A stretch of DNA of 64,000 nt. Origin: Microglena sp. YARC. Taxonomy: Eukaryota; Chlorophyta; Chlorophyceae; Chlamydomonadales; Chlamydomonadaceae. Both the position numbers and the translations under genes were made by a program. Below, one piece after another: positions 1 to 10,123 of this stretch. How positions within the stretch are numbered: position 1 is the stretch's first letter; each line of letters starts with the position of its first letter. The stretch covers positions 5,692,333-5,756,332 of the forward strand of contig CM039464.1 of assembly GCA_022414725.1 (NCBI GenBank), read 5' to 3'. Below the pieces are notes generated by a model. The model was given only the letters and a program-made list of their open reading frames with translations. It did not search any database and was not told where the DNA came from.

Positions 1-345
1 TTTGGTACCAATTTTTTTTATTTTCTATCGTCTTTTTACTATTTTACCCTATTTATCCTATTATTATTATTGTACCAAAAGAGAGAGATATAGATAGGGA
101 TTAATAAAGTCATACATATGACATCTCATGAGTGAGAGTGAATATGGGGAGGTTTTGAAAAACAGCGGACCCATTGGTACTTTGGTACAAAACATTTTAT
201 CATGAACATCAATATTCGTCTTCGTCAAATACACAATCAGACACAACTTTATAACCCATAAATACATTCTTTTCGGATTTCCTTCCAACCTTTTTCTGAT
301 CCAGACAAACACACTTTAGCACTTTCTGCAAATCATTCTTCAACG
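1..345. other. Intergenic, no gene seen
   Basis: I see no credible coding frame here. The word TTGGTAC/GTACCAA recurs near 1-11, 72-80 and 174-188. The stretch at about 200-245 (CGTCTTCGTCAAATACACAA) is nearly repeated at about 4797-4825, so it is a dispersed repeat fragment. Confidence 0.5.
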
Positions 346-2661
346 TCAGTATTTTACCATTAAAGTATTCGCTTTTTTAAACACATCTTTTGCTTCTTTC
401 AATGTAAAAAAAGCCGTGTCATCTTTTACAATATACTCGTTTACAAACTTGAATATATTGTCATTCTCTTCTATGTACATCAAACTATTGGATTTAACTA
501 TATTAGGCATCTCAAATTGATAGTCGTGGTCATAATTATCCAGCAAGTATCAGAGAAACTCCATCCGCACACATGGGTCATCCCGCATACGCCCTATGAA
601 TGTATCGTCACGTAAATATAAATTGTTAGACTTGTCAACTAAATCTTTTGTAACAAACTGAGACATGTAGTCAATCTTTCGGATTCTTCTCTTAATACCA
701 GAATCGGACCCGTCCACCTTTGGTGAATCATTGCATAAAATAGATATATTGAACTGTGGCTTAAACTTGATAATGTCATTAGAGTATAACATCCTAAACT
801 GAATCTCCTCACCACCGGTCAGGTCTTTCATAATCCCGGTATTTATAATATCATCGTGATTGGGTTCTGTACAATACAGAATACGAGCACCTTTCCAATA
901 CTGAAATTCGGGCATTGGCTTTCCAGGATCAATCCTCTGTTTTGCAGTCAGCATTTCCACACCGAATTTTCTTGCATAGTCTCCGAGACACATTTCCAGA
1001 ATTTCGAAGAACGTCGTTTTACCGTTACCGGCACTCCCCATATGCCCTGCATGTACGTGGAATAAGTTCTGACCAACATCACCTTGTAACTGGCGAGCAA
1101 ATGTCTTCACCATGTAATTTCGCTGATCTTCATTAGGGTGTAGCGTTTTCCAATACATTTTTACTTGCTCGTAGACGCTCTCGTCTTTCTCAGCGCAATA
1201 GTCGAACCCTACATTCATAGACACATAATCTTCAGGTGAAGCTGATCTAAAAACACCCTCTTTCAATTCCCATACACCATTTTTGAACGCAATGAGATTC
1301 TTGTTTGTGTCTAGTAAATCAACAAAACCAACATGCTCCATACACAAGTTCATCTCTTTCAAAACGTGGTCTTTAAAAGGACCATTTTGAAGTTGCATCG
1401 CAAACCTTCCAATATTATCACATTTTTGCTGGATGCTGTCGGCAGATGACGTTTTAGACGTATCGGATTGTAAATCATCAATTGTCAATTGTGACTTGAG
1501 CTTGCTTTCAGCTAACATAAAATGACGGCGGACAGATTCTGATAACTCTCCTCTGGCGTGTAAACCTCCAACGTCTTGTTTCCAAAGAGTACCATCGAAA
1601 TTATACCAAAGTTTGTGGTGTGCGTTTGCACAAACATAAACACCCTTTAATAACTTCTTAGCTAAAATAGCCATTGCATTGTGCGTTCCATTGTACCCTA
1701 AGATTTCATTGAAAAAACGTTTATTCATAATAACATTGTATTCATATGCATTGTCATATTTCGCCCACATATGAAGTGAACCAATCCCTAACCCGACATT
1801 TGACATCTTGAACCAAAGCGCGTCACATACATATTCGTCTTATTTGTTTGCACATTTATGACTAAACGATTTCCATTTAGAAAGACACGCATCACTCGAG
1901 TCAATATTATGGAGACACCAACCAACTCGCATCCAATCATCATAGTTATCAGCTCGTTCTGTAATTAATATATTGACCAATGCACTAACTTCATCATCGT
2001 CAACAAATGATGCAAAATGACAACCACCATCGCGTTTTGAGTTTTTGCGAATTGTATTACGTGGTGTGTGGTCAGATAGACTGTATTTGTAATATGACAA
2101 AAACAGTTCGGGCATGGGAATAGGTTCGTATAAACCCAACTCTTTCCCCAATGTCCATGCTTTATTAGGCGATGGTGGAATGGCAATCACACTCTTAGTT
2201 CCTGTCTGTGTAATAGTCTTGATGTCTATTGGAACAGTCATCATATTTCCATTGTCATCAATAGCTTTCATTTTACGAATAGAATCAGTTATACCAACGT
2301 CATCACACTCCGGTGTCCATTTCACATAATAATGCTTCCCTTTCTTGGTCTTGCACGAAACAGTATAAAGCAACATTGGAAACAGATTTTCTACCTTCTC
2401 AACCCATTCTTCTTCATCAACATCTATGACAATCAAATCTTTGTTCAAAAGGAGGAGAGCACCAACATCATTACACTCTGGGATAGCTGCCCGCGCAGAA
2501 GCGGAAGTCCATTGACCATCTTTATGAGCATATTTTGGTATCTTGTTTGAACTACATGGCATCAAAAGACACCCAGGAAAAGATGAATCCAAATAATCTT
2601 GAAGCAAGAGTAATTTGGTTGTAACAGACATTCTCGATTGCTTATTGAATACATTAAGCAA
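346..2661 (-). pseudogene. D5-like primase-helicase with two in-frame stops
   Basis: One continuous frame of about 772 codons encodes a giant-virus D5-type primase-helicase, which would prime and unwind DNA during replication. The first 273 codons (1840-2661) carry an AEP-type primase domain with the acidic pair in LIVIDVD and a PriCT-like tail (DDWMRVGWCLHNI). The next part (550-1806) carries the SF3 helicase: Walker A GSAGNGKTT, then ILCNDSPKVDG and GIKRRIRKIDYMSQF. The last 66 codons (346-546) are the usual D5 C-terminus (YIEENDNIFKFVNEYI). A TAA at 1840-1842 (codon 274) and a TGA at 550-552 (codon 704) interrupt it without any change of frame. Decay, readthrough or base-calling error are all possible. 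A degraded second copy of its C-terminal part lies at 45.1-45.9 kb. Confidence 0.85.
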
Positions 2662-2735
2662 TTAACCTTTAAATATATGACGTGTTATATCCAATATGAA
2701 TAACACTTAAAAAATGAATGCTTTATATTTATATC

Positions 2736-3110
2736 ATGGCTTGTGCAATCAACATGCAGGCTTCAAACGAGACGAAAGCAATCAGTACCGTCACGAAAAC
2801 CAAGTACAAGGTACTGAAAGAGAAACTGACAACATACCTCGAAGACAATGAGACGCCGCAATTAGACAACATATTACAGATCATATGTGACTCACTTCTA
2901 TTTGACCCACATAAAACATCGTATGACAAGGAAAAAGTTATGCGAAAGTGTGCTGAAACTGGCCTCAACACATACGAAATATACACACGAAAATACTATG
3001 AAAAAAACAAAGAGTTCCTAGACAAACAGAGTACTGAACAAACAATAATAAGAAGAGCTGCAAAAAAAGAACGAGACACACGTTTAGCGATTGACACATC
3101 CACCGCATGA
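2736..3110 (+). CDS. Small hypothetical protein
   Basis: This 124-residue lysine-rich protein has no family I recognise. It is predicted mostly helical, with a basic C-terminal half (RKYYEKNKEF, RRAAKKERDTR). I chose ATG 2736; an in-frame ATG at 2718 exists, but the A/T-rich TATA-like stretch lies between the two. The gene is divergent from the D5 gene, with about 75 bp between their starts, so the two may share a promoter region. Confidence 0.5.
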   Translation: MACAINMQASNETKAISTVTKTKYKVLKEKLTTYLEDNETPQLDNILQIICDSLLFDPHKTSYDKEKVMRKCAETGLNTYEIYTRKYYEKNKEFLDKQSTEQTIIRRAAKKERDTRLAIDTSTA

Positions 3111-3461
3111 TTTTACGGCGAATGGGCGACACAGATTCGGTGAGCCTCTGTAATTGACAAAGATGCACCGCTTTTCAGAGCGTCTTTGTTGACAGCCATG
3201 AAGTGTTGTATGTGAGTTGGTGGAATCAATAGTATTACTATTTTCTTTTTTCATTGAATTTTGTCAAGAGTTCAATGAAAATACACCCGCCTGCGATACA
3301 TTGTCCGACGACTCCAGAAGAAACGCTAGCTAGGACAGACAACAAATACAGAGTATAATGAAATTGTAACAATACGTGAACCATTATACGGATTGCGGTT
3401 AAATTTTAAAGACTTTCAAACAAGATGCATCGTTTGATATGATAGGGACTTAAGGAAAAAC
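3111..3461. other. Intergenic, 5' leader of T5orf172 gene
   Basis: No gene is visible. The last 30 bases contain GGGACTTAAGGAAAAACATG. The leader and first codons of the next gene (about 3446-3545) are repeated in degenerate form at 22331-22412. Confidence 0.5.
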
Positions 3462-4344
3462 ATGTGCAATATTAAAAGATTTATATTTAAAAAATCGAAG
3501 CGTACAAACAAACAACAAAAACACAACACCACAACAACGAACTTCGATGGAGAATATATCTATGTCATCGAGGAGAGGGAATTTGTAAAAACAGGAGAAT
3601 TTATCTACAAAGTAGGAAGAAGTGCGCAAATTATCAAAAGAATGGCAGAATACCCGGTTGGGTCCCATGTACATATGGTAGCCAAAGTAAACGATGCAGT
3701 CAAAGCAGAAAAGGAAATTTTGCAACAACTAAAAAAAATACAACACAATCATACAACGAAAAGATGTCGGGACATAATACTTCCAAGGAGACATATGTAC
3801 GATCATTACAGTCGTATCACAAGTGGTCATTATGCTTCAAGGAGACTACGCGGATATACCGTTACAAGACGATGTATTCGACAATGACATTGAAGCAGAG
3901 GAGATCAATACTGATACGTGTATAAGTGACACAGATGTCGTGGAGACACATGTCAAAGACGAAGAAGGTTCTGACGATATGGTGGATACGATACAAGATG
4001 ATACAAACGCGAAAGAGAGCTATGTTGATCCTATTGTACTCGTTCACAAGTACATTTCCAACATCAAAAGCGAATTACAAGGGACCTCAATATCTGCTAT
4101 GGAGTTCTACGAAACTATGATGGAAACAATCAATCTACCACGTAATTTCAAATATAATAGTTTTACAACAGTCCTCAAGAAATATAATATTGGGGAAAGT
4201 GACACAGTATGTGGACCTGTACTCATATTCCCGGATGAGACAGAAGAAACTAACCAACCTTTTTCAATTAAAATTTTTGATAAGTACACAAACAACAACA
4301 AACACAAGCGACCAATCCAAAACAAACAAACAACAAAAAAATGA
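3462..4344 (+). pseudogene. T5orf172-domain protein, frameshifted
   Basis: The N-terminal part (3462 to about 3750) is a T5orf172/GIY-YIG-like domain: YIYVIEEREFVKTGEFIYKV followed by GRSAQIIKRMAEYP. The reading then moves to another frame. Codons matching the YF(G/Q)G(E/D) region of the intact paralogue at 60498-61205 appear there with a TAA just before them, and the frame continues open from 3823 to 4344. The C-terminal module (IVLVHKYISNIKSELQ to CGPVLIFPDE) is also found alone at 35864-36136. One frameshift near 3740-3760 and one nonsense codon near 3777 break the gene. Members of this family often sit in viral DNA-binding proteins or nucleases; the role here is unknown. Confidence 0.7.
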
Positions 4345-4511
4345 ACTTCCAAGGAGAGTATGTATACCTCATTGAGGAGCGAGAATTTATAAAAACAGGA
4401 GAATGCATATACAAAGTAGGGAGAAGCGCGCACATTCTAGACAGAATGACCTCATACTCGAAAGGGTCACATGTTTACATGGTACTCAAAGTTAAAGACA
4501 AGATAATTTAA
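4341..4511 (+). CDS. Truncated T5orf172 domain, 56 aa
   Basis: A second, partial copy of the T5orf172 N-terminus starts at ATG 4341, overlapping the end of the preceding frame. It reads VYLIEEREFIKTGECIYKVG and stops at TAA 4509 after GSHVYMVLKVKDKII. It lacks the rest of the domain and the C-terminal module, so it is probably a remnant of tandem duplication. Confidence 0.5.
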   Translation: MNFQGEYVYLIEEREFIKTGECIYKVGRSAHILDRMTSYSKGSHVYMVLKVKDKII

Positions 4512-5094
4512 TTTATGTATCCATCGAATATAAAATGGATTCCATAGATAACTTATAACAAGTCATTTTTGTTATAGTAAATTACGCGTATATCGTTTTT
4601 ATGGTTAGCTACTCACATTGTTTTAAGCATATGTAATGCATTTTTAAAAAAAAACTACACTGACTGTTTGTAAGCACCTCAACTAAAAAACTTCGAGGAG
4701 CTGTTCAATTTGGAACTAATAATCTAGACTAATTCACCATACTCCCACAGGAGTCTATGCTGACACACCATGTTTATTTTTCATATAAATATCGATACTC
4801 GTCTTCGTCAAAATACACAAATCAGTGGATTTACTATGGATTAGCGTCAATATAAAATGTTATAAACGTTTAAAATCATTTATAATGGGAGTGAACCGTT
4901 GAAATGAGTATGTTTTAAAAACGATATCGCTTTAAGCCCCTCGCGATTTTCAGGTTTTAATCTAGGAAAAGTTTTCAATTACAGAAAACGGAAAAAGCCA
5001 AAAGCATATCTCTTTAAGCCCATCTGAAAAATAATATTTTGGATGTAGCCCTCCATTTTGTTATATATACGGAGATTCAACGTCATTCTTGAAG

Positions 5095-5161
5095 AAAAAA
5101 AACGGCCACTTTGTTCTTTTGCCGGACTATAGATGACAGGGGGGACAAAGTGGCCGTTTTT
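5095..5161. repeat. Inverted repeat, 16-18 bp arms
   Basis: AAAACGGCCACTTTGT at about 5099-5114 is the exact reverse complement of ACAAAGTGGCCGTTTT at 5144-5159, with A and T runs extending the arms. The 29-base loop includes GGACTATAGATGACAGGGGG. It may be a transcript-end hairpin or the ends of a tiny inserted element; no neighbouring gene explains it. Confidence 0.7.
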
Positions 5162-5204
5162 GAACATTTACTCACAATACCATTATCCACTGCTTAGTGG
5201 CACC

Positions 5205-5460
5205 GTAATTTATTATCCCTTTTTTTCTTCTTGTGACTTCTCATTTGTTAGCTTCTTACCTCCGCCACTGTAAGTGGTTGAGATCTGGGTCCTGCTCTAA
5301 GGGGTTTAATACCTACGCCACCAAAACGGTGGTTGGGAGTTTGGTTTGTTTGTCCTCGACACACCCCTGATGTAATGGGGTTTTTTGCTTTGTGGGTGCT
5401 TTTTCTTTTTGTTTAAAGCACAGAGTCTCATACACCCTCGCGGTGTCAAGTAGACTTTAA
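5205..5460 (+). ncRNA. Candidate structured RNA / IS605-like right end
   Basis: This noncoding segment is richer in G+C than its surroundings and holds several short hairpins in a row: CCACTgtaAGTGG, GCCACCaaaacGGTGG, ACCCCtgatgtaatGGGGT and ACACCctcgcGGTGT. The last is followed by TCAAGTAG. Such a series of hairpins followed by TCAAG resembles the right ends (and overlapping guide RNAs) of IS200/IS605-type elements, but no transposase frame is next to it. This is an inference from pattern only. Confidence 0.3.
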
Positions 5461-5682
5461 CATGTAATGTAATGTAATGTAATCCATCAATGTGATCAAC
5501 TTCATGTATCAGTCACAGAATACTCGTAAAACAAGAAGGACGATTTACATAATGTAACATGGGAAAAGCATATCTCTTTAAGCCCCTCGCAATTTTCAAG
5601 TTTTTGTCTAGGAAATATTTTCAATTAACATGTAAACAGTTACACGAATCATCGAATGTAGTATATCGGTAACAACAAGGTA

Positions 5683-5705
5683 TAAAAAAGAAGGTTCTTC
5701 TTTTT
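5683..5705 (-). terminator. Hairpin transcript end of the 5761-6183 gene
   Basis: AAAAAGAAGG/TTCTTCTTTTT forms a near-perfect hairpin downstream of the minus-strand gene. It matches the A6GAAG-loop-CTTCT6 type seen 3' of several other genes here and resembles the hairpin signals known for mimivirus transcript ends. Confidence 0.55.
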
Positions 5706-5760
5706 GTTTTTTGTTTTTTGTTTTTTGTTTTTTTTGTTTATCCCGCCTTTTTCTGAACAC

Positions 5761-6183
5761 TTATAGTGTGCTCTTGATAACATTAGTCATGCTAGCGACG
5801 ATCGTATTGATCATCTCATAGTCCTTCGCAATAATGGCTTTGCATAGCTTGTCGTTCATCACCTTCATACACTCGATGAATCGATCGTTTTTCCTGTCAT
5901 CCACGGGAACAGTAGGCTCTGGAGTAGGATCATCGCAATCGTCATCCTGAGGGAGTGGCATTTTGGACAGGACATGCAAGATGTCTTTCTCTGTCTGTTT
6001 GACATGCTCAGAGTTAATCTTGATTTGATTCAGCCTGGCTATCACCTTTTCAAACCCATGTGCATCAACTGCCTTTTGTAAAGCAATGCACCTGGTCTCG
6101 TTAGAGGACTTCATAGAATATCCAAAAGCACGAAGGCTGATGGGAACAGTCTTGATGACAGACATAGGCAAAGACATAGACAT
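5761..6183 (-). CDS. Viral protein with AFGYS motif (DUF5771-like)
   Basis: This 140-residue protein begins with basic/hydrophobic residues, then RAFGYSMKSSNETRC and ALQKAVDAHG, a pattern I associate with short NCLDV proteins of the DUF5771 type. A Pro/Asp-rich linker (about 78-95) leads to a helical C-terminus ending NVIKSTL. The start is supported by a promoter block at 6238-6271 and the end by a hairpin at 5683-5705. Two relics of the same gene exist: a 3' end near 21530-21562 and an interrupted copy at 63299-64000. The function is unknown. Confidence 0.65.
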   Translation of the reverse strand: MSMSLPMSVIKTVPISLRAFGYSMKSSNETRCIALQKAVDAHGFEKVIARLNQIKINSEHVKQTEKDILHVLSKMPLPQDDDCDDPTPEPTVPVDDRKNDRFIECMKVMNDKLCKAIIAKDYEMINTIVASMTNVIKSTL

Positions 6184-6237
6184 GTTGTTTGTTTGTTTGT
6201 TTGTTTTTTTGTTTGTTTGTTTGTTTGTTTTAATAAC

Positions 6238-6271
6238 CGGTCCCTTTTATTACTGTTTCAATTTTTTTTTA
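6238..6271 (-). promoter_or_regulatory. Early-type promoter block
   Basis: Read on the minus strand this is AAAAAAAATTGAAACAGTAA followed by TAAAAGGGACCGG, about 55-88 bases upstream of the 6183 start. The same block precedes genes starting at 19035, 27548, 44246 and 63299. AAAATTGA is the known mimivirus early promoter core. Confidence 0.7.
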
Positions 6272-6430
6272 TTGTCAATATTTATCCATCTCATGTGATA
6301 ACTAGTTTAAATTCAATAGTATATTGAATCCAGAAGATTGTTATCATTTTGTTATTATTTAACTTTGCCTTTTGCACTCATGCAGATTTGGTGAAGATGC
6401 TGAGTAGCAATTGTACTGTCCGGAGGATTT

Positions 6431-6913
6431 ATGTACAATACTTTTGTGGCATTATATCATATGTGCAAAGAGATGTACGATAAATGGCGGGGTATCGAGG
6501 GATTTGCTACAGTACGGTACCCATTGAAGGCTGTTTTGTTAGGGACCATTCATTTGACAAATGAGACCGGCCAGATATTGGAAATCCTGTTGTCACCCAT
6601 GAACAATCAACGCATACTGTCAAAGCGGAGAATAGATGCAAACTTCAATGCATCTGGAGTCGGCGGCGGACTTGAAGTGTCATATGAGCCGACAACTAAT
6701 GCTGAAAAGGTTCAATGGTCTGTCCTTGGTAATGGGGAGACCGCTATATTAGAGACTTATTCAAACAAGGCCTACTTGACGATAATTGCAAAGAAACCTA
6801 GTGGCGGGAAATTCAATGTTGTGGAGGATGTCATGGTTCATCGCCGACGCGAGTATGTCTTTAAATTGAAGCACTACCAAAAAAACGGAAAAAGCCAAAG
6901 CATATCTCCTTAA
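6431..6913 (+). CDS. Hypothetical protein with repeat-derived C-terminus
   Basis: The 160-residue frame is not of a family I know. The central part (TIHLTNETGQILEILLSP to GNGETAILETYSNKAYLTI) looks beta-rich. The last 12 codons (KNGKSQSISP) run into a dispersed repeat also present at 4985-5040, so the original C-terminus was probably lost. A 40-bp piece of the gene (about 6757-6796) is repeated downstream at 6966-7005, a sign of local duplication. Confidence 0.55.
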   Translation: MYNTFVALYHMCKEMYDKWRGIEGFATVRYPLKAVLLGTIHLTNETGQILEILLSPMNNQRILSKRRIDANFNASGVGGGLEVSYEPTTNAEKVQWSVLGNGETAILETYSNKAYLTIIAKKPSGGKFNVVEDVMVHRRREYVFKLKHYQKNGKSQSISP

Positions 6914-6965
6914 GCCCATCTGAAAAATAATATTTATGCGAACTGAACATAGAGCTGGGTATGCG

Positions 6966-7005
6966 ACTTATTCAAACAAGGCCTACTTGACGATAATTGC
7001 AAAGA
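6966..7005 (+). repeat. Duplicated 40-bp fragment of upstream gene
   Basis: This stretch (starting CTTATTCAAACAAGGCCTAC) is identical to 6757-6796 inside the preceding gene. It lies just beyond that gene's dispersed-repeat tail, so it may mark the site where the repeat was inserted or copied. Confidence 0.75.
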
Positions 7006-7085
7006 AACATATAATTGCAAACGGTATGCAGATAAAAACAGTATAAGCATACCTCAAACTCTATATTTTATACATCCTTCTGCAA

Positions 7086-7421
7086 ATGGGGTCTTTCACC
7101 AGTTCGCCTCAAGTAAACGAAACTCGTGATTTGAACAAGACCTTGCAACCCATTGCAAGAGATTTTGTAGACATTTTCTGTTCGGTTGATCCAAAAAATC
7201 ATTGTATGTCAAATGAAATAGTATCGGCGTTTTTTCATTTTGCGCGCACTCGCGGTGTAGACCTGAATGGTATAAACATAGCCAGATTCGAACGTGAATT
7301 TGCAAGGTTGATGGTAGAACATGTGCCTGAATTTAGTAGAAAAGGCATGCACATACGAATTGATGGGGGCAGCACGTTCATTGGAGCTTGCACTGGTCTC
7401 AAATTGAAACATTTCCCGTAG
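7086..7421 (+). CDS. Small MG-start protein, paralogue of 36874-37158
   Basis: This 111-residue protein begins MGSFTSSP, a plausible N-myristoylation signal. A helical middle (DFVDIFCSVDPKNH, EIVSAFFHFARTRGVDLNGI) ends in a short beta-like segment (GSTFIGACTGLKL). The protein encoded at 36874-37158 has the same plan and length. The layout resembles small winged-helix-like modules in NCLDV proteins, but I cannot name a family. The shared N-terminal glycine suggests membrane attachment. Confidence 0.6.
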   Translation: MGSFTSSPQVNETRDLNKTLQPIARDFVDIFCSVDPKNHCMSNEIVSAFFHFARTRGVDLNGINIARFEREFARLMVEHVPEFSRKGMHIRIDGGSTFIGACTGLKLKHFP

Positions 7422-7675
7422 AATGGGCGTTCCCGTTCAGCATACCATATGTTTTTCTGAAGTCTCGTGAATGATTTTGACTTGATTCCCAAACATTTTA
7501 AGAATTTTCCATTTACAGCAAAACCATGTGACATTTAAGTCATTTGTGATGGCATCTAATAGGCATCTGATTGGTTTTCGTGTTTTATCCACCATTAATG
7601 AACGATCTTATTTACATTTATACAAAACAATTATAATATAAACATTGTGCAACCAATCATATAAAACGTAGAATA

Positions 7676-8830
7676 ATGAATTCGTCCATATCTACAGAAG
7701 AAATACATGGATTGATAATGGACCGAGTCAAATCCAATCAACACAAATGGAATTGGTACACGTTGAGTTCGAACAAATGTCTAACATGGGATATTGTCGA
7801 GACATATCCAGATAAACCATGGGACTGGCATTGGATAAGTAAAAACTCAACCGTAACGTGGGACATTGTGCAAGCTAACCCGGATAAACCATGGGATTGG
7901 TGTGGATTGAGTGTAAACCCAAATGTAACTCTAGATATTGTCAATAAAAACCCACATCGCCCATGGAACTGGACTAGATTAAACTCAAACTCAGACATAA
8001 TATTCGACGTGGTGCAAGCAAACCTCGATAAACCGTGGGATTGGTATGGGTTGAGTGCGAATCCCCACATCACCTGGGACATTGTGAAAGCAAACATCGA
8101 TAAACCATGGGATTGGTTTCGATTAGCTATGAACCCAAACATCACATTGGATATCATGCTCACTAATCCCGATAAACAATGGTACTGGGTGGCGATAAGC
8201 ATGAATCCCAACATCACATGGGACATTGTGCAAGCAAAGCCCGGTGAACCGTGGGATTGGTATGGATTGAGTGCGAATCCCAACATCACGTGGGACATTG
8301 TGCAAGCAAACCCCGATAAACCATGGGATTCGTACTCATTGAGTAGAAACCCAAACATCACGTGGGAAATAGTGCAAGCGAACCCGGATAAACCATGGAA
8401 CTTGTGTATATTGAGCACGCATCCTGAGATTACATTTGATATTATAAAAACAAATGCAAATAAATATTGGAACTGGACCGGGCTAAGCGCAAACACTAAT
8501 CTAATTTGGGACATTGTGCAAGCAATGCCCGATAAACCATGGAACTGGAATTGTCTAAGTGATAATCCAAACGTCACATTCGACATTGTGCAAGCGAACC
8601 CCGATAAACCATGGAACTGGAATGCGTTGAGTGCGAATCCCAACATCACCTTTGACATTGTTCAAGGAAACCCAGATAAACCATGGGATTGGTGTATATT
8701 GAGCGGAAACCCAAACATCACCTTTGACATTGTTCTAACAAACCCCGATAAACCATGGGATTGGGGGCAATTGAGTGCGAACCCAAATATATTATTACCA
8801 TCTGACACAGGCGTTTACAATATTATATAA
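7676..8830 (+). CDS. Tryptophan-rich tandem-repeat protein (W-repeat), 384 aa
   Basis: After a family N-terminus (SSISTEEIHGLIMDRVKSNQ) this protein is about 15 tandem copies of a 24-residue unit with consensus NPDKPWDW-xx-LSxNPNITWDIVQA. Invariant tryptophans and the Pro/Asp pattern suggest a solenoid. The role is unknown; such repeats occur in several giant viruses. It ends GVYNII just where longer paralogues continue into an IQ-like tail, and an IS607 right-end remnant starts 18 bases downstream, so the tail was probably lost by insertion. The start is the first ATG, in the same place as in the paralogues. Confidence 0.8.
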   Translation: MNSSISTEEIHGLIMDRVKSNQHKWNWYTLSSNKCLTWDIVETYPDKPWDWHWISKNSTVTWDIVQANPDKPWDWCGLSVNPNVTLDIVNKNPHRPWNWTRLNSNSDIIFDVVQANLDKPWDWYGLSANPHITWDIVKANIDKPWDWFRLAMNPNITLDIMLTNPDKQWYWVAISMNPNITWDIVQAKPGEPWDWYGLSANPNITWDIVQANPDKPWDSYSLSRNPNITWEIVQANPDKPWNLCILSTHPEITFDIIKTNANKYWNWTGLSANTNLIWDIVQAMPDKPWNWNCLSDNPNVTFDIVQANPDKPWNWNALSANPNITFDIVQGNPDKPWDWCILSGNPNITFDIVLTNPDKPWDWGQLSANPNILLPSDTGVYNII

Positions 8831-8847
8831 TACTCTTATAATCTTCT

Positions 8848-8896
8848 CCGCTCTGAAAACCCTGTTATTCCATCATATTCTCTAATAATTCTGAAG
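8848..8896 (-). mobile_element. Remnant of IS607/Fanzor right end
   Basis: CCGCTCTGAAAACCCTGTTA and TCTCTAATAATTCTGAAGGG match the right end of the element at 37293-39287 and of both 420-bp derivatives. Only about 50 bases remain, between the truncated W-repeat gene and the next one. Confidence 0.75.
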
Positions 8897-8911
8897 GGGT
8901 CGAGACCCTAC

Positions 8912-9958
8912 CTATATGAGTTCATTATACTCTTTCAAGAGTCTACTCCGACACACTAGATACCTAGGGTTGGTATTTACATGTCTCCAACTTTTTTGTA
9001 TCTTTATAGCTGCTTCACGTCTTTTCACTATCCCACAAATGTCTTTGTCGCTAATTAACATGTTGGGATTTGTGCTCAATCCACACCAATCCCATGCTTC
9101 ATCTGGGTTTTCTAGTACAATGTCAAGCGTGATGTTAGGGTTTCTACTCAACCCGCGCCAATCCCACGATTTCCCTGGGTTGGCTTGTACTATTTCCCAC
9201 GTAACGATCGGGTTTCTACTCAACCAATACCAATTCCACGGTTTGTCTGGGTTACTGAGTACAATGTCATTAGTGACGTCGAGATTAACGCTTAATACCA
9301 TCCAATCCCATGTTTTATCTGGGTTGTTCTGTACAATATCCCACGTGATGTTAGGGTTCCTACTAAGTCCATACCAGTCCCATGGTTTATCTGGGTTGTT
9401 CTGTACTATGTCCATTGTGATATTAGGGTTCATGCTTAATCCTATCCATTTCCATGGTTTGTGTGGGTTGGTTTGTACAATATCCCACGTAATGTTAGGA
9501 TTTTTGCTTAATCCACACCAATCCCATGGTTTATCTGTTTTGGATTGTACGTCGCCCCAAGTAATACTCGGGTTGCTACTCAACCAATACCAACTCCATT
9601 TTTTGTCTGGGTAACTCAACACCATACCCAACGTAGTGCTAGGATTTCTACTTAACCAATACCAATCCCACATTTTGTCATGATTGTTGAGTACAATGTC
9701 CTGAGTGATGTTGAGATTCATGCTCAACCCACCCCAATCCCATTGTTTGTTAGGGTTACTCGAGACAATCTCCCACGTAATGATCTGTTTTCTGCTCAAC
9801 CATTCCCAATCCCATGCCTTGTCAGGATTTGCGAGTATCACACCCCATGTTAAACATGGATTAGAACTCAACCCCCCAAAAATCCATTTGCATTCTTCGC
9901 ATTTGAGACGCCTCAATATATGATCGGTTAACTCATCAGTAGAAATAACAGACTTCAT
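8912..9958 (-). CDS. W-repeat protein with IQ-like tail, 348 aa
   Basis: This is an intact member of the W-repeat family on the opposite strand. The N-terminus MKSVISTDELTDHILRRLKC is shared by the family. About 12 repeats follow, then a tail KRREAAIKIQKSWRHVNTNP, which resembles an IQ calmodulin-binding motif, and LLKEYNELI. The start 9958 is supported by paralogues and by a TTTAAGCCC motif about 70 bases upstream (10028-10038). Confidence 0.8.
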   Translation of the reverse strand: MKSVISTDELTDHILRRLKCEECKWIFGGLSSNPCLTWGVILANPDKAWDWEWLSRKQIITWEIVSSNPNKQWDWGGLSMNLNITQDIVLNNHDKMWDWYWLSRNPSTTLGMVLSYPDKKWSWYWLSSNPSITWGDVQSKTDKPWDWCGLSKNPNITWDIVQTNPHKPWKWIGLSMNPNITMDIVQNNPDKPWDWYGLSRNPNITWDIVQNNPDKTWDWMVLSVNLDVTNDIVLSNPDKPWNWYWLSRNPIVTWEIVQANPGKSWDWRGLSRNPNITLDIVLENPDEAWDWCGLSTNPNMLISDKDICGIVKRREAAIKIQKSWRHVNTNPRYLVCRSRLLKEYNELI

Positions 9959-10027
9959 GCCGTATTGTGTAATGGTGATTTATGATTGAATGGAAGTCGT
10001 CTTATATATCGATACAAATTAGTAGGA

Positions 10028-10038
10028 GGGCTTAAAGG
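10028..10038 (-). promoter_or_regulatory. CCTTTAAGCCC motif upstream of W-repeat gene
   Basis: On the minus strand this reads CCTTTAAGCCC, 70-80 bases before the 9958 start. Similar words stand before the desaturase (33605-33615), 39542 (39932-39942) and 63130 (63171-63180) genes. It may be a second promoter class; copies away from genes also exist. Confidence 0.35.
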
Positions 10039-10123
10039 AAAAAATAAATACACAAAAAACATTTAAAAAAATAGAAAGTCATTCATTCAAAGTATTCACA
10101 ACCATTCCAATACATAGGAAACT

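Larger units (their letters stand above)
4512..5682. other. Noncoding stretch with dispersed repeats
   Basis: No convincing gene occurs over about 1.2 kb. A block with CGCTTTAAGCCCCTCGCGAT and TCTAGGAAAAGTTTTCAATT (about 4925-4980) recurs at 5570-5625. A neighbouring block with ACGGAAAAAGCC and TTTAAGCCCATCTGAAAAAT (about 4985-5040) recurs at 6885-6945. A perfect hairpin and a structured segment inside are listed separately. An (ATGTA)n run lies at 5460-5482. Confidence 0.6.

Noticed and set aside
7738..8658. 306-residue minus-strand frame opposite the W-repeat gene (and similar ones at 8916, 10537, 22700)
   Set aside because: It is the antisense shadow of the repeats, with no start or promoter, and shows only the repeated pattern of the true gene.
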